Shown: in pieces, positions 30,701 through 45,700 of the stretch | Position numbering within the stretch: the stretch's first letter is position 1 | Layout: the number at the start of each line of letters is the position of its first letter | NCBI RefSeq assembly: GCF_037975245.1 | Contig: NC_092583.1 | Location: forward strand, 2,902,264 to 2,966,263 | Reading direction: 5' to 3' | DNA length: 64,000 bases | Source: Apostichopus japonicus | Taxonomy: Eukaryota; Echinodermata; Holothuroidea; Aspidochirotida; Stichopodidae | Translations under genes and position numbers: made by a program | The notes under the pieces: model-generated | Database searches by the model: none | The model's input: only the letters and a program-made list of their open reading frames with translations | Told to the model about the DNA's origin: nothing

Positions 30701-33700
30701 GCAACAGGCTCACCCGGTTCATACTTTCGCTGTTTCAACCGTGATAATTAAATTATTAACATTATCATTTGATTTATGGCAGTTTGAAAGCAATAATCCT
30801 CCTTTCCTGAAATCATAACTTAAACTGTTATTAACTTACCACGTTCGGCGTTTACTTCTGCATCTAGTACACATGGCTCATTCTCACAGGCACGTTGCAC
30901 ACTTGGTTTATCCTGGGACGCGCATGCGCCTGGTACACGCTGTCCGTTCTGTTGACATGTCACTGACCGTGTCTGTACCCCGAGACCACAAGAGGCGTCA
31001 CACTGTGTAGAAAAGCCAAGCACAATGCAAACTTTATTCATGCATAAATAATTATCATGAAATCATTTGCTACTCGTATAGCAAATTATTTACATTGATG
31101 AATTCCATTAGATTAGGGGTGAGGTAGTCAGGGTAAGGACTGGCGAGAGGTAGGGGTGGTTAGGGGTGATGCATCATAATAACTCGGGCTCAATATATAA
31201 GGAGGACCGTGGGATATATGGGATAAAAAATTATGCATTCTCATTCTTATAATAAACGAGACCCTGTGAACTATAGTTATCCTCGGGAAGTTAGAACTGA
31301 CTCTCGACGCCCCTTGTTACGGGACAAGTGTTTGTCAATTACGGGTTCTCGTCGCATTATACCCTGGCAGAAGATAATTATAAAGGACACATCCTAAATA
31401 TGACATATCATGATTCACCTATTCCATAATTAGCTTCTCTTTTTTTATAATTTCTCCCACTCCTTCACTTTTTCAAACACGAATGTGTTTTCAAATATTT
31501 CCAATATTGTCAACATGACATTCCATTTTCTAACTGCAATTTAAAGTCGCGGGACACCCCCGTCACCTGCTGTGGTTAATAATAGTGTAGGGCTTTATAA
31601 CTTGATAGATGCATTGATGTAATATGTATGTTTGACTTAAGCTTAGGCTATAAAGTGTCCACACCCGGTTTCTAATCTGTGGTTGTGCGACAATTCGATC
31701 AAGAGAACAAGAAGTGTCAATGGCTTGGGCTAATTAATGAGTGCTTAGACTCGTTTCCCCTCATTTCCGGAACCCTTACTTGATCTTCAAGAAACGTGAA
31801 TAATACTGCATAGCCTATCAAATGATAAAGTTAGTCTGCTTGTGCTCAGGTGATGTGATATGTTGATATGATACAAAGAAATGAAATGAAAAGAAGTGTC
31901 TGTTTTTTATAGGTCTCTTGGCTTCTACGTTTTGATATTTCAATTAAACATGGCTACTCTACCCATCCAAAACTTTACAGACCTGATTATAGAAGCAATG
32001 CACAGACTATTTTACGCACATAATGAAATGCTGCACTGCCAGTCTCAACTTATTTGACTTTTTGTTAGTTGTGTGCTCACAAGCCACGTGTTTTTGTCAC
32101 ACTAGTAACGTTAAAATATACACAAGTTCGGTAGTTGATTCCCTCGGAGAAATGTGAGTTTCGTCGTTTCTGTTTCACTTCTAAATCTACTAAAATCGAC
32201 GCACTTTCGATGTAATGATGGCAAATCCAACACTTTTCACCGATTTTCGATTATGCTCTATAAATGTTCAATATTGTCAATTTTCATGATAACTTAGTTC
32301 GGTCAAGATGTGAAATTCACCTCATTCCATTCCCCGGTAACCCATATTGCAGGTGTTTCAGTAGGGCAAGCGAGGTTGTTACATTCTTGACGGGTTTCGG
32401 GAAGATCATAGTCCTGACACTCTATGTCATTAATGCTTCGGGTACCCCGTTGACATCTGACGTTACGAGTTTGATATCCACCCCCACACGTGACAGTGCA
32501 CTAAATATAGAGAAACAAAAGGGGACAAAACACAAAATTAATGATAAATTTAAATGAATAAATGATAAATATAAAAACAATTAACAAAGTGATTCTTAAA
32601 TTCCGCTTTGGATTTTTTTTAAAGTATCCTAAAGCAGCCATATGCATGCAGTTACTATACCGCGCCCAACTTTTTGTGCGTTAATGCAATAAGGAAGACG
32701 GATTGGCCTTTTATAACCCCCCCCCCCCACAGTTACTTGTTTGTGTAGTACGGATGACGATAATTACCTGTCTCCTATACATATACGCACTCCGATCTAC
32801 CCTAGCCTACTATTTACTGATATAATTCTTGCACTGCGCCCTCAATATACCCCTATAAGGTCAGTAACCTCCTTCCCATAATCCACCCATATCCTCTATT
32901 AGCGCTAGGCCCCTATGCAACAACGATATCACGATGGTTGTTGAAATATTAAATAATTCGCATTTTTTTCTTTCTTGTGGGAATACCTACCTCTGACCAG
33001 GAACTCGCTGTCCAGGTTGGTAGAGGTGGACATTCGACCACGAAACAGATTGATCTGGTCTCTGGTTGGTTATTCACATCACAGTTACTGTCCAATATCA
33101 CCTCATGCCCGCTCCTACACTCGACGGACCTCTCTCGCACCCCTTCGCCACAAGTAGTACTGCACTGTAAGTTTAGAAATCAATGAAATTTTGTTAAATT
33201 CAAAGTTTACCGGTCTTTATACATGATGCAGATTAGTCCTATATTTTTTATTTGACTTGAAATTTTGTACGTTATGTAAATTCTAATACCATCACTGCAA
33301 AGACCACGAAGGTTAAAATATTATATATTTTTTTTTTTTAAATCTTGACGGACGCGTCGAATGTTCTTGTAGTTACATGAAGTAATTTCCAGGCAGATGG
33401 TTGAAGTTGTAAGTAGTATAGGAATATGTATCGTTTTGTTTTAATATAGGCCTATTGTATAGCCTAAGCTTATCCCACTTCTGACACCAATGTATTTTAC
33501 CTCTGTCCAATCGCTGACAACCCATTCGGAAGGTGGCGGGCAGGGATCTCGGGAACACGTCCGTTGTTTACTGGGTTTCAGATCCCGGACGCAGTTCTTG
33601 TTAGTGACTTCGTTATCGTCTCTCTCGCAAGTAATATCACGTGACTGAATACCTTCTCCGCACGTGACTGAGCACTATATAACGAAAGGGAAGAAATGTT

Positions 33701-36700
33701 ACGATACATGGTTTCAAATTAATACAATTGATCAATCATTTTCCGAAAGTATTAGGCCTATACAGCGGAAGCAGGAACATGGTTTATGATTGATATACAT
33801 ACTAAAATATAACCTCCATATATACAGCTATAATCATTTTTAGTGACACACGGGTTACTTATTTTAAACTACTGAAAGTAAACTACAGCCTGAAATTGTT
33901 TTTTTTTCTTTTGAATCGATTTAAAAACAAAGATCATTAAACCTTTTCATTTTCATTCGGAAACATATTATGACTTATCGTAGTGAAAATTCGAATACAA
34001 CGGTTAGCTACGCAATAGGAAAATAGTTGTTTCAATGCTACACAACATGTGGTATAAAACAGGGGCTCTCAGTAGACCAACTCCCGGCGGCAGCGAAATA
34101 TTTGAATCCTGTCCGCGACAAAATTGGTCCACAAAAGCTTGCATTAATTTCTTACAATTGAAGGCCTATTATTAGGCCCTCATTCGTGAGCATTTTGACC
34201 CGCCTATCCTGTACAATGCTCAATTTAGGTATATATAGTTTTTGGATTCACCTTTGCTTAATAGTTTTCTCTAGCCAATGCCATGGCCTTAACTGAGAAC
34301 CCCTGGTCTAAAAAATATCATTCAATTCATTTTGTTAGGGAAGGGAGGTATAGGCCTATAGACAGGTTATGAAAATGAAAATACTTGTTATTAATGTGAT
34401 AGCAGAATGCACAATACATTACAATCACTGCAATCAAAGAATAATATATAACACAAGTAGCAATTTAAGAGGGAAAAGAGCGCAATATGCATGTCATTCA
34501 TTTTTTGATTTATTGATTTTAAATTTTTGAGCAGATGAATTATGATTAAGAAGAATTTTTTTAGAAGACATTTTTTGTTGTTGCAATTTTTGCAATGAAA
34601 TAAAAATTTTTTATGCTTTAAATGCTAATAATCAGAAGATAACAAAAAGGAAGTTCATGGACCGCAATCATTAATGTAATACAAAATGTTATACTAAACT
34701 CATAGAAAACAAAGCTTTTGATGATAACGAGCAACATAATTACTAAGGGAAACGAAAGTCAAATTCTGTTTATAGAGCGCCAAAGAGAAAATGAAAATAA
34801 TACCGCAAACTTTATCATTATAAAATATGATTACGTAACATTTTACGGACAGAAAGATACAATGTATAGCGGTGCACATTATGACTGACATTTCAGGCAA
34901 ACGTACGTATATACACGACAGTACACATAGTAATACAATGAAGACACACACACACACACATACGTATAGTTACATATACGTATATTTATATATACAGGTA
35001 TATAAACGATGGATAACCAAGTGTACATACATAAATACAAGAGGCAGATAAAATGAAGAGAATTTAACATTCCAAAAAATGAGAAATACCAATGCAGTGC
35101 ATTACGTAAAACAGAGAAGAACATCAATATATGGAATCGTGGACCCATCGTGGGAAGGGATATCGAAGCTTCCCCCGCCCCTGCCCCCTGCAACCCCCGC
35201 CCCTGTCCCCCATTTTAGTTGCTTTTTTTCCCTTTTTTGTTTGCTTTTTTGCACCACAGGTTTTGCACCAGAGCTGTTTAACTATACTATGTGCTTCAAG
35301 CGATAAAAAAACCCACAGAGAACAGATTTTAGAACACCGCTGGTACGAATTAAATTTTGGATCCAAGTGGAAACAAGTTTCTCGATCGTTCAATGAAAGA
35401 ATTAGAGATGATGAAACCTGACTAATGTATCCTAACCTTATACTGTGTCAAGGGGGAGTTGCTTGGAACCTCTGATATTTAAAGTGATATATTTGAAGTG
35501 CTCTCGTTTTTGGTGGGGATAGGTGATAGCAAAACGAATCGGAATATATAAAGAAGGAAAGAAATTTATATATATATATATATGAAATATATATGATAAA
35601 TATATGAAATATATATGAAATATATATAAAATATATATGAAATATATATGAAAATAGTAATAGCACAGGCAGTGATGATGTTAGTGTAGGAAACTCTGGT
35701 CAAGCGAGTGCAAAACACCAAGCATGAATATTCATATTGTAAGCTCAGTTGTTAATTAGAAGGGTGCACCCAATTCTAAATTGAACCATTTAATCAGCTC
35801 AACTGACCTCCGACCATGGGCCGGTTGTCCATTCATCGACACAAGGCTCCCTTGTGCATGAGCGTTGGCTGCCAGGGCGTATGATGGTTTCACAGAGGTT
35901 ATCTGCAACTTCGCGTTCACCTCGTACGCATCTGACAAACCTTGTCTCTCTTCCAGTGCCGCATGAAACGTCACACTGTATTAAGAAACAAACGACTGAA
36001 TTAAAGTCTATACTGCCCAAGTTTAATGATGTGGAAGTACGTTCAGTTGCAGTTCAAGCTTCGTCTTCTGCTGACGTCATCAGAGTCCGCAGGAGTATAT
36101 AACCCTAATACCTGTATGTCATTTTCGCGTGCAATGGATGCGCAATCGCGTGTAGTGAACGATTACCTTTGTAGTCTGTCACCATGGAAACATAACCATA
36201 TGAGATGAACCAAGAAAAATGGGGGAGGTGGGGGGGGGGGTGTGGATTTGTGTGAGTTTAGAATGGTTCATCAAATCTTACCGGTGACCATGGACCAGTC
36301 GTCCATCTTGTGGGTACCTGGCAAGGCGGCCTGTGACACGTTGCCTTCGTCTTCGGCTTTATGTCCGAACTACATTCACTACGTTGAACAGCCACACTAT
36401 CACGTCGACAAGTCACACTTCGATACTTCGTCCCGAATCCACAATCGGCACTACACTGTAGGTATCAACAAAACCATAGAAGTATTTGTCTTTGTATTTC
36501 TTATTGAATGTAACATTAAAATAGATACTGGAGGATTAAGTGGACTGATCTCCAAATTTCACTTACTGTCTGATAATAAGTGTAAATAGAACATTTAAAC
36601 CAGTTCACCAACATGGTTCAGGATATTGACACAAAATCCATAGTCCGTATCCAGGAGTGAATACTTCTGTGACGCACTCCTGAAATGTGATCTAGAATGA

Positions 36701-39700
36701 TGCACAAACTTTCAGAGCGCCACCATTTTTAACTTCACATCCTCGTTCAGTTCTCATTTGGCCTTGAATCCTTTATTTAGTGAAGGTACTGTGACTGGCC
36801 CGGAAATGTAACCGTTTTTCTTCTTCAATTAAACAATTTGTAAAAGACAGACGAATGTTTACCTCGGACCATTCTCCGAACACCCATTCTGCCTCTAGTA
36901 AGCAATCACCAGCATCACATTCTTGGGTATTAGAAGGAGCAGGAAGTCCTTCACAAGCGCCCTCACTTAATACTCCATCCTTTGTACATTCGACCGTTCT
37001 GTTTTTTGCACCAATTCCACAGGGTGCGTCACACTAAGAAAGAGAACATTTAAAAACAGTTAAAACAATATTAATTTTATTTAATTATTCAATTTACTGC
37101 AAGTGCCGCTGTACTTCATTAACACGTCAAGAACATTCAGAGTGCACTGCCATTATGCATTGTTGAGTTGCGCCTAAGGATTTGAGTTAAAATAGCTAGG
37201 TTACATACGATAATTTGAAAATACATACCATTGGGTATTTAAGAACATAAATGAAGGTGCAACACAAATGATGTGTTTATATAAACAGTATTTGTAAGAA
37301 ACTGTGTAATAAGAAGATAAAATTACCTCACTCCACTCTCCGACAGTCCATTCCGGGCATGTGTCCATAACACACGACTGTATCACGGTGGGTTTACCAC
37401 TGACTCTACACGCCCTTGGGGCTAGAACAGTTCCTCGGCGACAATCGACGGGCCTTCTCTGATGTCCATCCCCACAAGTTACAGAACACTAAATTCAAAG
37501 AGAGCACATGGTTTTAGTTACATAAATAACAGAGTAATCAGGGGAAAAAACAGATGCGTTTCTCTGGCGTTTCTGACTGAGTTTGTAACGTATAAACATA
37601 GACAAAGAAAAACCAACACTGATATTTCACATATTTTGACATCAAACTGCTTACAGTTAAAACCTGCGATTATATTATATGACCGATTCCCTGCTGACCT
37701 ATATATGTCACATTACAGTTCTTTCTTTCTTCCATGTTATTCTTCTTTTGCTTCTTATAGTTTTTCCTTTGCTTTTGAAAATGATTGATTAGTGTCGAAT
37801 ATTTATGATTGTACCTCTGACCACTCTCCAACCGACCAACTAGGCTCCGGCCGACAATCCCCGTTGTTACATCGTCGACTAGGTCGCGGCCGTTCGCCAG
37901 AGCATTCCCCAGGAGCCAAAACATCCCCTCTCTGACACTCGACTTGACGAGTTTGCTCACCCTCTCCGCACTCGGCATCGCACTGTTTTAAAAATAGAAA
38001 CAATAATTATCATATAGGTCCTGTAAGTGTGATTTATTAATCTGCCAGTGACAGAGGTCCAGATTCAAACTATATTTCAATTCTATTTCATCTGTAAATT
38101 CCTGCGGTGAGATTGTTCGAGTCCATGACGTATCTAAATATAAACTATATAAACTAAATACCAAACTTACCTCAGACCATGATCCTTTCACCCACTGCGC
38201 CGGCGCAGGACACACCCCTCCGTCGCATGGCATGTCTGATGGTGGACGAATCTGTTGATCACACATGCTGTCGCTGACTTCCACCGGCCGACCGTTTTCA
38301 ATGCGCGCGCATCTCAGGCTTCGCGTTTGTACACCTTCTCCGCAAGTGACGCTGCATTCTCCGTATTGACCTGCTAGCCATCTTGAAAGAAAGGAGTAAA
38401 ATATTAACATTAATTACCGCAACATCGTGTTCAATACATAATAAATTACAACAACTCATCCGACTTTTTTTAATTGTATTTTGATTGCTGAATTTTGTCA
38501 ATAGAATATTCATAACTTATGACGTATACGATGCATATTCATGACTTACTCAAAAACCGATTGGTCTCTTGGAACGAAGTATCTGTAGGTTATCTTTGGT
38601 TTAACATTCACTCCATATATCGCATGTGGGTCGTACAGCAGGTACACTTTGGCAGTCAACGAGGTCGTAAGAGGTCCTTGAATTGATATTCTCTCACGAA
38701 AATTCCTAAAATCGGTGGTATATTTGATAATATTACTTCCAGTACCATAGCGACCGGACGATGGTGGCGTAAATAGGTATCCCTGAAATACCGAATCCCC
38801 TCCAGATGACATAGCTGTTGGGAGAATAGAAAACAAAACATAAAGACGACTTATTTCAGACCGCCCTCCTAGTACACGTGTTGAATATTCATTTCACAAA
38901 TTCACAGTATACATATTCACTACATTATATTTACATAGTTTTATAAACTATACTTACCCATATGGGTGTAAGCTAAATTGACGTTGATTATTTCAATTGA
39001 AGTTGCCCCTACTGGTAAGTCGAGGAAAGCTGTATGTTCTGCAAGAGAAGCAACATGGAAATAATGCTTGAGAAACAAACTTAAACGCCATGATGTAACT
39101 GGGACACGTGAAGAACACGTGGTGTTCGGATATTCATAAATCGTTTTCAGTCAATGATCAACTTGCTACGCACCATCTAGCACGATTAACAATTCATATG
39201 TATAAAGAAAAAAATAGTTGCACAATGTTGAGTATTAGTCCTATAACTACATCATAAAGAATTTATTACGAAATTTTCAACAGATTAAACATGCAGACAG
39301 TTTGCAGATCTGGTTTTACGGTTGGAGCATAACGGTTGAAAAAGTCCATGAAAGCATATACACTTACTTCTGTATCTTCCACCGTCAAAACTCCCTGTAA
39401 TTTGTTCACAGCTTGCACCGTTACCATTACACTGGCGGCAAGCATCAAAAACCTGTCCTGATCCTTGAATACCGTCGCATCCAAATTGCTATAAAAAAAA
39501 TAAACAATTTGGAGACATCAGATACGTGTGCTTCAAATAAACAGATACAGTTCGTGAATTTTGTATTAATAAAGTGTTAAAATATAGAACATTACCCTTA
39601 TCACTTACTCACCCACTTCCACTTCATCCTTCCCCGTCATCTCCGCCTTATAACATGCCCATTTTTATGTCAAAGATCGACTTTAAAATCCTTACCTCGC

Positions 39701-42700
39701 ACTTTCCCGATACGCATAGCTTCAAGGTGTTTTTATCCGAGTTGTCACCATGCCAACACCTGGTGCCATCCGTGTACTGGTATGGAGGTCGTGTGGCCCA
39801 AAAGTTGCTATTTGATAAACATTTCTTTGTACATAGGTCATCGCCTGGGAAAAGGGACAAGAGAAATCCACGGTTAGTTGTACACAATCACACAATGAAT
39901 ATATGGTTAATTCATGAAGATAAAATTTCGAATGCACTCGTGAAAATAATTGTAGTGATATTTCATGTTTTTGTCTATCCCACTGCTGACACCATTGTAA
40001 TGTCACTTACCATCCTGTCCCGATATGAATGCCTTCCATGTGTAATTTTGACCATTGAATGGTATGCTGTTAGTCTGTGAACACTGCTCATCACGAAAAT
40101 CGTCTTGGTTGCCTCCACATGGCTAAGGGGGAAAAAAGTTGAAAATGCCGAAAGAAAATTAATTGTCAAGTTAGTCTACAATCAACTTCAAAAGAGAAGC
40201 GTTGTTAGATATGATCAAAGCTCCAAATCATATGCACAATTTATCAAAAGAAGTGATAAACTGACAAACCTCTAAATTGCAAGCTTCGTACTGTTCTGCT
40301 GGTCCTACACAATTTCTTCCCCCGAATCTCGGTCTAGGATTGGTGCAATGACGACGACGCATGCGCACTCCACCTCCACAAGTTCGCGAGCATTCACCGT
40401 ACTCATCTCCCCAATCTGACCAACCACCATCGACTGAGTTTGGTAGTGACTGTTTTTCAACACAGCTACCAGACAGGCACCACTGAATAACGAAATATAG
40501 ACAGAGAAATGAATTTGTGATTTTACAAAAAAAAATAAACAAATGTTGTAAAATCCCACATATAAGTGTCTATTTCTAAATGCCATTAATTTTGTAAATT
40601 GATTTACGAAACCACTTTAAGTTATGAACGAAGTGAGAGGTACAATGGGGAGGGTAGGAAAGATGAGGACTGGTGAGGTCGGGCGGGGAAAGGGGGAAGT
40701 AAGGGAGGGTAGGGAAGAAGGGGAGATAGGGTATAATAAGGAGAAGTAGGGGAAGAAGGGGGAGGGGCTTATTACCGCATATATGTCGTCATGTGATAAA
40801 GTCAGAGCATGCGCTTCTTACCTTTCCCTTCTCGCAGAATGTGCCATCCATTACACCGACGCCAAGACTGAAACATCCAGTAGCGTTTCGACATCTCAGA
40901 TAACCACAGTTTACCTGTCAACAAAAGATAAAATTGTAAAACCGTGTTTACGAAACTTCTACAACAGGTAACACGAAGAAATGGTGACTAAAATAGTAAG
41001 AGGTCATAGCTTCTCCATATTTGTGGTAAAGAAATTGTTATTTAATCTTTGTATAAAAAAAGAACGTTCAATCGTTAAAAAAAAGGATATTTTGGGGGAC
41101 TGATTGTATATAAAGGATCTGTTTAATGTTCGAAACAGAACTGTCTTGTCAAACATTCATATCAGAAAGTGTAGTTGAATGAAGTTTTAAAAAAAGAAGA
41201 GAAAAGATAAACTATGATTTTTCGATTTTTTATTTTATGAGCAAGACCTTAAACTCTTACAGGAGGGTGTTCTCATGACATCCAGACACACAGAGATCTA
41301 TTCAATCCTGATTACTGAGAAATCTCCCAAGAGTATATGGTCTCAAATCAAAAAACAAATTGGTACTGTCGATTTATTATGAATTGCAACTGAGTTTTTC
41401 ACCTTTTTTATTTTCTAAAATATACTTGACAATTCCAATAAATTCGAATAAATTGTTTTGTCTGATTTGCAGATAAATGATAATACCACCATTTCTTCAA
41501 TTTGTCACAAGTTTGGTCAAAATCTGTTAAAACTGAGCACGTCCCTTTAATTCCATTAAAACAGCATACCGCAACCCAAAAACTTGTCACAAGTCGTCAA
41601 TACCGTCACATTTTTAGCAGCATGTTGCGCTTGGAGAGGAGGCTTCCCCGTTTTCAATAAACATAAATTGTGCTTGACGGGAGGGTGCCTGTATGGTCTC
41701 TACCGGGAACTAACGGGAACTTAGGGTGACGGGTCATCGGGTTACAAAATATTCTGGTTACTGGGGTCATACGGTAAAAGTTAAGCCTGCAGACGAGATA
41801 TGCTACAAAGAGAGATTTTAGGTCCACGTCGGGATAAAGTTACTGATCGATAAAGGCTGTATACTTGTTGCCGCATATGTTAGTGAATTTGATTGATGGT
41901 TTACTGTGAACAAAGCAGGCGAACTTTGCGATTACGTTCCGTCTGGCTTCGTCGGGTTGAACTCACAATACACTGACTCGAACATATATTAATGCTTCGA
42001 ATGTTCTGTGTGTGAACTTGGTATGTTATGTGTACGCATATAGCAGCCAAATTAGCATAATTAGCCTAATTTCTCATCACGTGGGAGACAGATACTGAAG
42101 ATCGCCCATTGACTCAAGTTATTATATTTAGGTTAATGAGAGATCCAACAAAATTACCTCATTATCTATTATCATAATTGTTAAATAATCACCATATATC
42201 AAAACGACTTAAAGGGTTCTATTATCCTACGTTCATTTATTTACTTTTTTCTTTTTATTTATATCTTTATTGTTTGCTACCGGCGAAATGTTAGTGACAA
42301 ATTTCACCGCATTTAAAAAAAATATCGGTTCAGTTCTTTGTGGAAATGGAGCAAATTTTTTTGATGTATGGAATTCTGACAAAAGTCAGGAAAAATAGAA
42401 AGTCTCTTGTAGGCGTATAACGTCCTCAATTTCATTTTCCCCAAAAGCTCTAAAATTCCCATCGTTCTATACTCTGTAGGGTTTTTTTTTTAAATTTTAA
42501 TTTGATGTTAATCTGTGGTTTTTCCACATAATTGCTTTCCACGTTTTTGTTGTGGTTTGTTTAACTATATGAACATGGCGGCTCGAGAATTACTTTTGAC
42601 AGACACATTTTCTTGATATCATTGGAAATTACTCAACTCACGTTTTTTAACACCCTGTAGCTTTTGCTCTTGCCATACGATTACGTTTAATCTTTCAGGT

Positions 42701-45700
42701 ATCCCCTCGCAACTTTCTGACTTTAATTCACCATGACAACAATATGTTCCCGCCACACATGAAACGCACATGTCTATTTATTGAACCCATATGAAAATAT
42801 AAGCATTTCTTTTGCACAGGTCAACGACACAATCTCTGAGCACAAATCATTCTAAATCCATTGTGGGAGCTCCTTTTTCTACTTTTTTTTAGTCGTTGAA
42901 AAACTAACAACGTTATATGGCTATTGGTTTATCAGTCATATGTTGAAGGTCTTAGCCTATACTATTCAAGGAGAAGGGGAGCTAAGCAGTCCCCAGTGAA
43001 ACTTTCCAAAACTCCTTATTCCCGATCCAGGAAATGATATTTAGTTAGTAATTCACACAAACGAATACTTCTTAACTGTTTTCTAAATTTACCAATTGAA
43101 AATACATATGTACGAGGTTCTATCAACATGAACATACGTTTTACGTATATACACCGTACTATATAGTTATGTTGACTTGATTCATAAGCCGGTATTAATT
43201 TTGGCCCCGGAAATTTTTACAACGCACAGTTCTGTTTTAATTGCATATAATATTTCTCTATTGAACCTGAACTTAAAAACCCCATGAGAAAAGTAAAACT
43301 CAAATTGCACGGAAGGTAATGTCAAATTGAATTATGGATATAGCTTATCTTGTTTTGATAAATTATCGACTAAATCGTGGTAATTCACAAGAAGTGTACA
43401 TAATATACTGCGCGTCTGTATATTGGCCTACATATTGGATATTTCCTTCCAAAACGCTATGCCTCAGTACAGTGCTATATTTATATATCTATATATATGT
43501 TGTATATACACGTTAACGCAGTACGCATGGACATAAACTGACCACAAATCACGTTAGGGAAATTTGTTCAAAACGTTCATACACAATCGCTCTACAGTCT
43601 TTCACACGCTGGATTTTGAAATATTGCAAATGATCATTTCAACTTAGAATTTATAATTAAAATACGAAAAATTCCCTTTTCCTCTTTTCTACCACATATT
43701 TTCCTTTCATTCTTCCGTTTTATTTATTCATTTTTTTTCGTTGTTGACGAAGAAATGAAAAAAAAGTGTAACAAATGTCACTTATAGATATAGGTGGCCG
43801 TATACTCACAAAGTTACTCTGGCAGGTCTGTGCTCCAGCACCCAGTGCCAATTCACATTGCTCGTTAAGGTCGTAGGACGCCCCCACTAACTCAGCTACA
43901 GGTAGAGGGCTGTTAGATGGTACGTCATTTAGGCAAGTAGCTATAGGACCCCTGAAATAATTTAAAAAAAATGTACATAGTCGTGAAAAAAAACCCTTAT
44001 AAGTGAGTACCAAGAAAGAATCAGAGTTTAATTTCTTGTTTTCGTTATCAATTAGCCTATGACATACATGTCCAAAACTTTACTTTCCGTGCAAACACAT
44101 AATATGTTTTCGATACTGTGAGTTACCGTATCGTATATAGCAAGTCTGTCACACAGGCTCTCATAGATACACGTTTGGATAATTTTAGTCTAGTTTAATC
44201 AAAACAAATTTTAACCAAAAAAAAACACAACAACAACAACATGAATACCAATAATAACAACAACAACAATAATGACAGTTATACTATTGATAGCAACATG
44301 ATATTTTTACAATATAGAATTGAATCATTGTGATAAAAGTCCTTTGAAGAAAGTGGACATAATTCGATGTATATGTAAAGAACGTACCCTAAGAATGTTC
44401 GTATATTTTGTCGGCTGCATTCCGACCAAGTGAACGAATCCCGACCGGCAGGTCTCCATGACGACATAATATTTAAGCCGCTCATACAGCCATAATCATC
44501 ATCGTGGTTTAAACCTAGCCTGAAAATGAAAAACATTATATATATACATATAAATTATAATTTGTATATAAATACAAAATCATTCATTACAATATTGGCT
44601 TGTTAATGAAATGATTTTGGGATGAAAAAGGAAAGATAAACCAAAATGAAAGGGAAGGGGGGGGGGGTATTTATGTAACAACTGGCCCTGCCGTGAAACG
44701 ATAGGCTAAATATATTGCTGCGTCTCTGTTTAGCCCGTATTACACATTCAATGATTGGTTTCAATAAAATGTATTTTAGATAATGCCACATCGGCGTCCC
44801 ATACATATCACTAGTGTTTAATAACTATATACTCACGTATGGCCCGTTTCATGCGCAATAACTAGTGATGATCCCAAACCGTCGTCTTGGTTGAAAGAAC
44901 ATTGAAGTCCTCTTCTACAAGTACTACTTAGGTATGCTTTGCCCAGGAGGCTATGGTCACGGCCATTTCCAATGGAGGTGTATATGTTCTTTCTGTTTGA
45001 ATAAACATAACATATACAATAGAAGGTGAAGTTATAACTTCGGGGAAACTTCGGAAAAACAAGTTATTTTACAGAATGTATTATTTACAACTTGCATTCA
45101 TTGAGATTTATGTATGTTTCTGCTATGTTTACCTTGTTAAGAGAATTGCATTGTCCCAATGTTCAGGATGGAAATCGTGGAGTGGGTTAATATCTGCTTG
45201 CCATTCGCAGAAATCATCGAGAGTGCTCGAAGCCCCTGTCACGTCAAAGGTGGATCCTTGAAGCTATTGTAAATCAGAACAAGGGACATGGTTGTTAAAA
45301 TGCTCTCAAGTCACGTGGTCTTTTCTTCTTAAATTTCCATATGAGCTTTTAATGTGAAATATCACTGTTTTATAGGGTCAAACACATCTCTTTACTAGCA
45401 TCTAATATAAAAAAAACCCACAAATTTACGAGCTAAGTTTAGCTATATATATATATGGCAGACTTATAGTAAGATTTTGATGAAACGGTCCCCTCATGGT
45501 AAAATCTTCGCATTGGTTAAAAAAGTAGCTGATGGAAACTAGATTGCTAAGGCGTCAAATATGGTTGGGAAGAAAAGTAAAAACAGCTCCACCAATAGCC
45601 TACACACTCACTGTCGAAGAGTTATCACAACATGCAAATCATTGAAGTACTTAAATTAAATGAATAACACAATGTCATGCTGGGTCAGATCTAATTTACT

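Noticed and set aside
35124-35421. Overlapping Pro-rich frames on both strands
   Set aside because: They arise from a C-rich tract; no splice sites or known motif.
39266-39484. 72-codon minus-strand frame
   Set aside because: It overlaps the ADAMTS exon 39488-39368 out of frame; the correct frame gives FGCDGIQGSGQVFDACRQCN of the Cys-rich domain.
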